NCBI GenBank assembly: GCA_944363505.1
Contig: CALVUD010000006.1
Location: 1 to 64,000, forward strand
Source of the DNA: an uncultured Clostridia bacterium
GTDB lineage: Bacteria; Bacillota; Clostridia; Christensenellales; DTU072
DNA: 64,000 bases
Direction of reading: 5' to 3'
The notes beneath the pieces are model-generated. The model saw only the letters and a program-made list of their open reading frames with translations, was not told the origin of the DNA and did no database searches. Made by a program: the position numbers and the translations under genes. This document shows positions 59,154-64,000 of the stretch, in pieces. Each line of letters starts with the position of its first letter. The stretch's first letter is position 1.

Positions 59154-60752
59154 TTATTCCACGTTGCTTTCGGATTCGTAATACAGATAATCCACCTTGC
59201 CCATGGCGGTATATTTCAGTTTGTCCACAAACACGATTTCCCGGGGCACGGCGTAACGCACTATTTCGGATGCAATGACGCTTTTTAATGCGTTTTTAAG
59301 TTTCTGGTCTGCGCTTGCGCCGGGCGCGATCTCGACGTAAAGGCATATGAAAGGTTTATCGTTACGATCCGACTTTCTGGCGGCACAGGCTCCCGAAACG
59401 CCTTTTACGGTTGCCGCGACAGCCTCTATTTCGGACGGAAAGATATTGATCGCGGCAATTTTCAGACTGCGTTTCGCGCGTTCCGAAAAGTAAAGATATC
59501 CATCGGGATCCAACCGTCCCGTATCCCCCGTTTTCAGCCAGCGTCTGCCGGAGGAATCGGTATAGATCGCGCGGGCGGTGGCGTCGTCGTCCCCGAGGTA
59601 TCCGCTCATCAGCGATACTGCGGATATTTCGATTTCCCCCGTTTCGCCCGCAGGCAAAATCTTGTCTCCGTCCGTGATCCTGACAAGGTTTCCGTTCAAA
59701 GGCCTGCCCTGGGAACGCGGCTTGGTTTTTCCCGCAGGATTTACCGTAACAACGGAAGCCGTTTCCGTCAGACCGTACCCTTCGAGTATTTCGGCGGTGC
59801 CGCCCGCGGCGGCTATCCTGGAATCGAAAGCGCGTTTGACCTCGGGACTCAACACGTCGCCTCCGCAAAAAACGCGGGAGAGGTTTTTCAGCGCTTTTCC
59901 GCCGAATGCGCGCTCCGCACAAAGCTTTCTGTACATACTCGGCACGCCCGCAAGGTGAGTAACGCGGTGTTTTTTTATCATGCGCGCGGCTTCGCCGGGG
60001 ATAAAACGCGGCTCCATCACCACGCGTATACGGCACGCCACCGTGTGCGCGGCGATGCCCAGTCCGAATCCGTGAAAAAGCGGAAGCATCATCAGCATGG
60101 CGCCGTCGGCGGGAATAGTGGCGGGATCGGGGTGAACGCTGGTTACGACGGCTTCTTCCAACGCGTTCAGCGCCTTTGCGGAGATGACCGCCGTTTTGGG
60201 TTCGCCGGTGGTTCCGCCCGAATGTATATAAGCTGCGGCGTCGGAACCTAAGCCTTCCTCGGGAACAGCCGGCGGGTATTTGAGTATTTCCTCAAAATAA
60301 TCGACGTTTTCTTTGATTTTTGTAAGTTTATACAATAATTTCAGCTCTTTTCGAAAATACAAAGGACTGCACAAAACGGTTTTCACCCCCGCTTCGGTCA
60401 GCGCTTCGGCGAATGATGGATACAGTTTGTCGTATAAAAACAGCACCCTCGTGCCCGTTCTTTCCAGGATACGTTTCAAAGATCTTAGCGGCAGTCTCGG
60501 ATTTATGAGATTGGCGACGCCGCCCGCGGCGGACGCCGCGTAAAGGACGAAGAACGCCTCGGGGATATTCGGGAGCATTATTCCTATCGGCGCTCTGTCG
60601 AAGCCGCTTTTTTTAAGGTATTCCGCGGTTTTCAATACATATTCCTTAAATTCCGATTGCGTAAAACGCGCCGAATAATATTCCAACAGGATTTTTTCGG
60701 GCTCGTTCAACCAATCAGTAAGATATGCGAATATACCTTTATCGACGTTCAT
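59154..60752 (-). CDS. AMP-binding acyl-CoA synthetase (adenylate-forming enzyme)
   Basis: 532 residues of the ANL superfamily. The P-loop-like AMP motif is HSGGTTGEPKTAV near 195, with EGYGLTETASVV near 330, KTGDTGRLDPDGYLYF near 410 and a C-terminal lysine region (YTAMGKVDY near 515). It activates a carboxylic acid as an acyl-adenylate and transfers it to CoA; the chain length is unknown. The ATG lies 6 bases after TATTAT without a Shine-Dalgarno site, so the mRNA is probably leaderless. Confidence 0.88.
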   Translation of the reverse strand: MNVDKGIFAYLTDWLNEPEKILLEYYSARFTQSEFKEYVLKTAEYLKKSGFDRAPIGIMLPNIPEAFFVLYAASAAGGVANLINPRLPLRSLKRILERTGTRVLFLYDKLYPSFAEALTEAGVKTVLCSPLYFRKELKLLYKLTKIKENVDYFEEILKYPPAVPEEGLGSDAAAYIHSGGTTGEPKTAVISAKALNALEEAVVTSVHPDPATIPADGAMLMMLPLFHGFGLGIAAHTVACRIRVVMEPRFIPGEAARMIKKHRVTHLAGVPSMYRKLCAERAFGGKALKNLSRVFCGGDVLSPEVKRAFDSRIAAAGGTAEILEGYGLTETASVVTVNPAGKTKPRSQGRPLNGNLVRITDGDKILPAGETGEIEISAVSLMSGYLGDDDATARAIYTDSSGRRWLKTGDTGRLDPDGYLYFSERAKRSLKIAAINIFPSEIEAVAATVKGVSGACAARKSDRNDKPFICLYVEIAPGASADQKLKNALKSVIASEIVRYAVPREIVFVDKLKYTAMGKVDYLYYESESNVE

Positions 60753-60758
60753 AATCTA

Positions 60759-60787
60759 ATAATACAATTATTGACGCCGATTTGCAA
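60759..60787 (-). promoter_or_regulatory. Leaderless-type promoter of the acyl-CoA synthetase gene
   Basis: TTGCAA (60787-60782), 17 bases, TATTAT (60764-60759), six bases, ATG at 60752. Confidence 0.7.
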
Positions 60788-60814
60788 GAAATAACTCGGC
60801 TAAAAGAGGTGAAT

Positions 60815-61450
60815 ATGCAGCTAAGCGAAATTATCGGAAAACGTATCGTATCGATCACCGCGGCAAAAGATCTGGGCACGGTCAGAGGCGTACATATCGA
60901 CCCCGCGACATATGAAATCAAGGGCATATCCACGGATGAAGATATGCGCATGCTTCCTCTTGACTCCGTGTATGCGGTAAACGACATATTGACGACCGCC
61001 GATATGTCGTTAAGCGAGACAAACGGCAAAACGTTATGTATGAACATAGGCGCAAGCGTTTACACTTCCCGCGGCAAGTACGTCGGCAAGGTTTCGGACG
61101 TAACCCTCGGCGGCAAACGCAAAAGCGTAAAAACAAACGCGGGCAATCTTTCGCTGAAGCGGATAGGCGCTTCGGGAAAGGAGTTAGTCATACTCGCCCC
61201 CGCTGTCAAAAAAAGTCTTCCCGTTTTGGCGGCACCGGTCGAAAACGAGATCCGCTCCGAAGTCAGGGGCGCGTTTCCCGCGGAGCGTAACTCATACGGA
61301 TTTTTGCTCGGCAAACGCGTTACCCGCGAAGTTTCGGACATAGGCAGATCGTTCGTTCTGATGGCGGGTACGCTGATAACGGACGGGATCATCAAGAATG
61401 CGTTGAAAGCGGGTAAGATAGCCGATTTGGTGGCAACCTCGGCGGAATAA
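60815..61450 (+). CDS. PRC-barrel domain protein
   Basis: 211 residues. Two PRC-barrel-like beta domains: residues 1-75 (MQLSEIIGKRIVSITAAKDLGTVRGVHIDPATYEIKGI-type) and 80-140 (GASVYTSRGKYVGKVSDVTLGGKRKSV). The last 50 residues include LLGKRVTREVSDIG. PRC-barrels bind RNA or proteins, as in RimM or sporulation proteins of the YlmC/YmxH family. AAAGAGGTGAAT precedes the ATG at 60815. It is divergent from the acyl-CoA synthetase gene with 62 bases between. Confidence 0.8.
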   Translation: MQLSEIIGKRIVSITAAKDLGTVRGVHIDPATYEIKGISTDEDMRMLPLDSVYAVNDILTTADMSLSETNGKTLCMNIGASVYTSRGKYVGKVSDVTLGGKRKSVKTNAGNLSLKRIGASGKELVILAPAVKKSLPVLAAPVENEIRSEVRGAFPAERNSYGFLLGKRVTREVSDIGRSFVLMAGTLITDGIIKNALKAGKIADLVATSAE

Positions 61451-61473
61451 CGGCAACGGATCTTGCCGTCAAA

Positions 61474-61501
61474 GGGCGGAAACGGTAATCCGTTTCCGCC
61501 C
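61474..61501 (+). terminator. Hairpin after the PRC-barrel gene
   Basis: A perfect 12-bp stem GGGCGGAAACGG with complement and a TAAT loop, 24 bases past the stop; it lacks a T run on the plus strand. Confidence 0.6.
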
Positions 61502-61579
61502 GAGTCAAAGCAATCCCCTCTTCACTTTTTCGTATTTCGGTAAGGGAAATAAGACCGATTAGGCGTATTTTCCCCTTTT

Positions 61580-62089
61580 TTATTCTTCGGCGAACTCGGC
61601 TCCGTCGCATTTGGGACATTTGCCGGGCGCCTTCGAGCCTTTGAACACGGTACCGCAGTTTTTGCACTTATAGCGTTTGCTTTCGGCACTTTCCGCGCCC
61701 GACACGCCCTGATAGGACGCGCGGGAAGAAGAATTGGCGGCTCCCGAAGCCGCTCTGTTCACGGCCCCCGCTTCCATGTTACCGCACTCCGCCGAGCCCG
61801 CGCGGTTTCCCGAACGATTCTGGGCGGCGCTATAAGAACCCGCTTCCATGTTGCCGCATTCCGCCGAACCCGCGCGGTTTCCCGAACGATTCTGGGCGGC
61901 GCTGTGAGAACTCGCTTCCATGTTACCGCACTCCGCCGAGCCCGCGCGGTTTCCCGAACGGTTCTGGGCGGCGCTGTGAGAACCCGCTTCCATGTTACCG
62001 CGTTTTTGCTTTTGAGCTTTTGCGCTTTCCATATTGCCCGACTTCATGTTTTTATCGGGACTGGAACAATCGGATATTTTGTTGGTCAT
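61580..62089 (-). CDS. Repeat protein with a C-terminal rubredoxin-like zinc ribbon
   Basis: 169 residues. Three tandem 24-residue repeats (GNMEAGSHSAAQNRSGNRAG...-type, about residues 31-102) are followed by a partial copy and a linker, then a zinc-ribbon/rubredoxin-like motif with CKNCG and CPKCDG, near 138-165. The repeats are low-complexity, Asn/Ser/Ala/Gly-rich and probably disordered. The ATG at 62089 has AGGAGGT in front. Function unknown; the C-terminal domain could bind iron or zinc. Confidence 0.75.
   Translation of the reverse strand: MTNKISDCSSPDKNMKSGNMESAKAQKQKRGNMEAGSHSAAQNRSGNRAGSAECGNMEASSHSAAQNRSGNRAGSAECGNMEAGSYSAAQNRSGNRAGSAECGNMEAGAVNRAASGAANSSSRASYQGVSGAESAESKRYKCKNCGTVFKGSKAPGKCPKCDGAEFAEE
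61771..61986. repeat. Three tandem 72-bp repeats inside a coding region
   Basis: Units of exactly 72 bases begin at 61771, 61843 and 61915; a fourth partial unit begins at 61987. Differences are few and mostly silent. The unit is a multiple of three, so copy-number change would keep the frame. Confidence 0.9.
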
Positions 62090-62230
62090 ATCGAAACCTC
62101 CTGAATTGATACAGATATTTTCGCCATTCCCGACGCGATTTATTCGCAATAATTTCCCGATTCTCTTTTTTCGGACAAACTCCCTGTTTCAACAGAATCG
62201 GTAACGTTTTTCAACGCGTATCCGCGCTAC

Positions 62231-62256
62231 AAAAAGGCGGTATCCGAGATACCGCC
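62231..62256 (-). terminator. Terminator of the M1-like lipoprotein gene
   Basis: Minus strand stem GGCGGTATC-TCG-GATACCGCC, nine perfect pairs, then T5. Confidence 0.85.
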
Positions 62257-62289
62257 ACCGCTACCGAAACGTTCGTAACGCTGAAACGC

Positions 62290-63744
62290 TTATAACATCG
62301 AGCGTATCGTATCCTGTGCGCCGCGCCCGAGTTCAGAGGAAAGTACCTCTGCCGCCTCGTCCGAGGTAATCCTGCCGAACTTCGCATAATCGTACAGTCT
62401 TACGATAGCCTTCTTCAGCTTTTTATCGCCGTATTCCTTTCTTAAACGGTCGTAAATCAGAGCCGTGCCGCATCTGACCGTGGTTTCGTATTCGTTTACG
62501 GTCAGATACTCGGAAATGCTTCTGGCGGGATGCAACGCGTATCCGGGATAGTACTCGGACATCTCCTCTGTCATTGACGCAGTAAGCCTGGAGTCGTTTG
62601 CGGTCGCGGTCGTATAAGTTTCCTCGTCTCCTGTCAATATCGAGAAATATTCCCCGAGATAGTACGCCGTCCCCTCGCCCGCCCAGCGGTCGGTATCCGC
62701 AGCCGTTCCCGCGGCGCAGCCGAAATACTGTGCGGCAACTCCGTTCAATACCGCGTTTTTGAGCCTGTCGCCCGACAATTTTTCATTGATCAACACCAGT
62801 CCCGAAATTGCTACGAAATCCTCGTTTATCGGCACGGCGACCACGCTGAGAACGTCAAACGGAAACTCGCCCGTCAGCGAGTAAAATGCGGTATACGCGC
62901 TTTCGGCACAACCCAAAAGCGCGTCCGAATCCGATAAAAGTCTGCCGGAGCTCGAACGACGTATTTCCTTTGAATCCGACCATACCACCGCGCCGGCTTC
63001 CCTCAGATTGCTTTTCTCGCATTCGACGATTACGGTTTCGCCGTTTTCTTGTATCGATTTTATTGGTTGATTGGTAGCTATAGCTACGTTTTTCGATATT
63101 GAATAGGACATATTATATATCGAAACGGAGGTTCGCGACGGGTGCGCGATCAACGAATACTCCTCACTTTCGGACGCTGCGGAACAAGTGCGCAATACCG
63201 GATAGAAATCCGTCAGTTTCAACGCATCGCCTTCTCTGCCGTATCTTAGCGGCGAGGTCGGCGTAGCGGAAGTAAACGCTATGCCTATTTCGACGCTTTC
63301 GTCTGCGCCGAGGGCGCGCGGCAGCGTTACGCGCATACAGACTCCGTCGCGTTCGACCTCGGCGGGCAGTCCGTTTGCCGACACTCCCCCGATCAGCGTT
63401 TCGCCCTTTTCCCACTTTGACTGTTCCGATTTAAAATACGCGGACGGATCGGCGCCGGACTCGTAAGCGAAAGCAAACATATCGAACTCCAATTTTTCGA
63501 TCGCGTCGTCGGAAAGGTTCGTAACGTTGACTTTTTCCGTAACGTAGATACGTTTGAAGTCGCGTTCCACCGCAACGTGGATATCGTATTCGGCATACAG
63601 CTCGCTTCCGTCCTCGGCTGTTTCGTTTTTTTTGTTACAGCCCGAAACCAGCAATGCAGTTGCCGACAAAACAGCCAACGAAACCGCCAACGCAAAAATT
63701 TTGCGGATCGCACCGATTTTGGTTTTTATTTTTTTACCGTTCAT
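62290..63744 (-). CDS. M1-peptidase-like lipoprotein without the catalytic motif
   Basis: 484 residues. A lipoprotein signal with VSGC near 36 is followed by a beta domain (about 50-180) and a domain like the M1/gluzincin peptidase region. The expected HExxH is replaced by NGVAAQYFG near 335, although the typical downstream WAGEGTAYY segment (WxxEGxAxY) is retained, near 355. So the zinc-binding His residues are missing and proteolysis is unlikely. No Shine-Dalgarno site is present; a TACAAT box lies 5 bases before the ATG with a weak -35 (TTCTTA at 17 bases). Confidence 0.75.
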   Translation of the reverse strand: MNGKKIKTKIGAIRKIFALAVSLAVLSATALLVSGCNKKNETAEDGSELYAEYDIHVAVERDFKRIYVTEKVNVTNLSDDAIEKLEFDMFAFAYESGADPSAYFKSEQSKWEKGETLIGGVSANGLPAEVERDGVCMRVTLPRALGADESVEIGIAFTSATPTSPLRYGREGDALKLTDFYPVLRTCSAASESEEYSLIAHPSRTSVSIYNMSYSISKNVAIATNQPIKSIQENGETVIVECEKSNLREAGAVVWSDSKEIRRSSSGRLLSDSDALLGCAESAYTAFYSLTGEFPFDVLSVVAVPINEDFVAISGLVLINEKLSGDRLKNAVLNGVAAQYFGCAAGTAADTDRWAGEGTAYYLGEYFSILTGDEETYTTATANDSRLTASMTEEMSEYYPGYALHPARSISEYLTVNEYETTVRCGTALIYDRLRKEYGDKKLKKAIVRLYDYAKFGRITSDEAAEVLSSELGRGAQDTIRSML

Positions 63745-64000
63745 AAAAAATTGTATGCAAACGAATACGGATTAAGAACACTAAACGTATAAAACACAAA
63801 CATAGCAAATCGACCCCGCATGTTGATTAATTGATTCGTCGTTTAATAATATTATTCAAAATAAAATATGCATAAAACGCTTACGTCATACGAAATGAAT
63901 TTACGCCCGAAAAGCGTATGCGAAGTTTAATTTTCCGTTGTGTCGACAAATAAAATTTATCCGCCCGCTTAGTCGGGATAACCGTCGTTTGATGCTTAAC
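63745..64000. other. AT-rich spacer at the right edge
   Basis: 256 AT-rich bases. I see no open frame with a ribosome site, no tRNA and no terminator. The region includes the weak promoter boxes of the M1-like lipoprotein gene on the minus strand. Confidence 0.4.

Noticed and set aside
61771..61986. CRISPR array
   Set aside because: The repeats are 72 bases with no spacers, lie inside a reading frame and keep it open; no cas genes are near.

Overview
The window looks like a chromosomal segment of a Gram-positive, anaerobic member of the Clostridia. Evidence: a trimeric [FeFe] hydrogenase cluster (HydABC type) with a sensory-hydrogenase-like gene, the spore germination protease Gpr, SpoVG, glutamate racemase and MurC, Shine-Dalgarno sites of the AGGAGG type, consensus sigma-A promoters with 17-base spacers, and a probable Re-citrate synthase. 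Host DNA is moderately GC-rich with strong codon bias. A 7.6 kb AT-rich block (about 3.2-10.8 kb) stands out as acquired DNA. The exact genus cannot be read from the sequence.

Layout. 0.4-3.1 kb: phosphate permease Pit with its DUF47 partner, and a flavin-reductase-like protein. 3.2-10.8 kb: an island with a decayed large serine recombinase, a small XRE regulator, an unknown membrane protein, a type III restriction-modification pair (Mod, Res), an unknown protein and a broken SEC-C gene. The island is bounded by a pair of inverted repeats. 10.8-16.65 kb: a complete minus-strand aromatic operon (DAHP synthase, TyrA, AroA, AroC, and a trifunctional chorismate mutase-AroE-AroK fusion). It is preceded by a 20-residue Tyr/Phe-rich leader peptide and an intrinsic terminator, which I read as a transcription attenuator. 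16.7-20.5 kb: small lipoproteins, a DUF2804 protein and an alpha/beta hydrolase. 20.6-25.6 kb: glutamate dehydrogenase, a frameshifted metallophosphoesterase, an Ldh2-family dehydrogenase and malic enzyme. 25.6-30 kb: an EF-G-like GTPase, MurI, Gpr, ribosomal protein S20 and tRNA-Pro. 30-36 kb: an ABC exporter and surface or unknown proteins.

36-45 kb: a long minus-strand operon from one promoter upstream of nadE. It runs through DRTGG and ATPase modules, a HydS-like protein, a PHP protein, HydC, a second ATPase, a ferredoxin-like subunit, HydB and HydA, linking NAD synthesis, H2 sensing and electron-bifurcating H2 metabolism. 45-52.9 kb: ung, a tiny duplicated Cys-rich peptide divergent from an ArsR regulator, then an operon with trpS, thrC, DUF5685 and a J-like protein. 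52.9-56.2 kb: rpmE, a DUF1385-PrmC fusion, prfA and Re-citrate synthase. 56-64 kb: a dehydrogenase-like protein, murC, spoVG, an acyl-CoA synthetase, a PRC-barrel protein, a repeat/zinc-ribbon protein and a catalytically dead M1-peptidase-like lipoprotein.

The two most interesting signals are the aromatic attenuator and a shared promoter layout. At four start codons (aro leader peptide, DUF4832 lipoprotein, ung, acyl-CoA synthetase) the -35, a 17-base spacer, the -10 and exactly 6 bases precede the ATG with no Shine-Dalgarno site, which predicts leaderless mRNAs.
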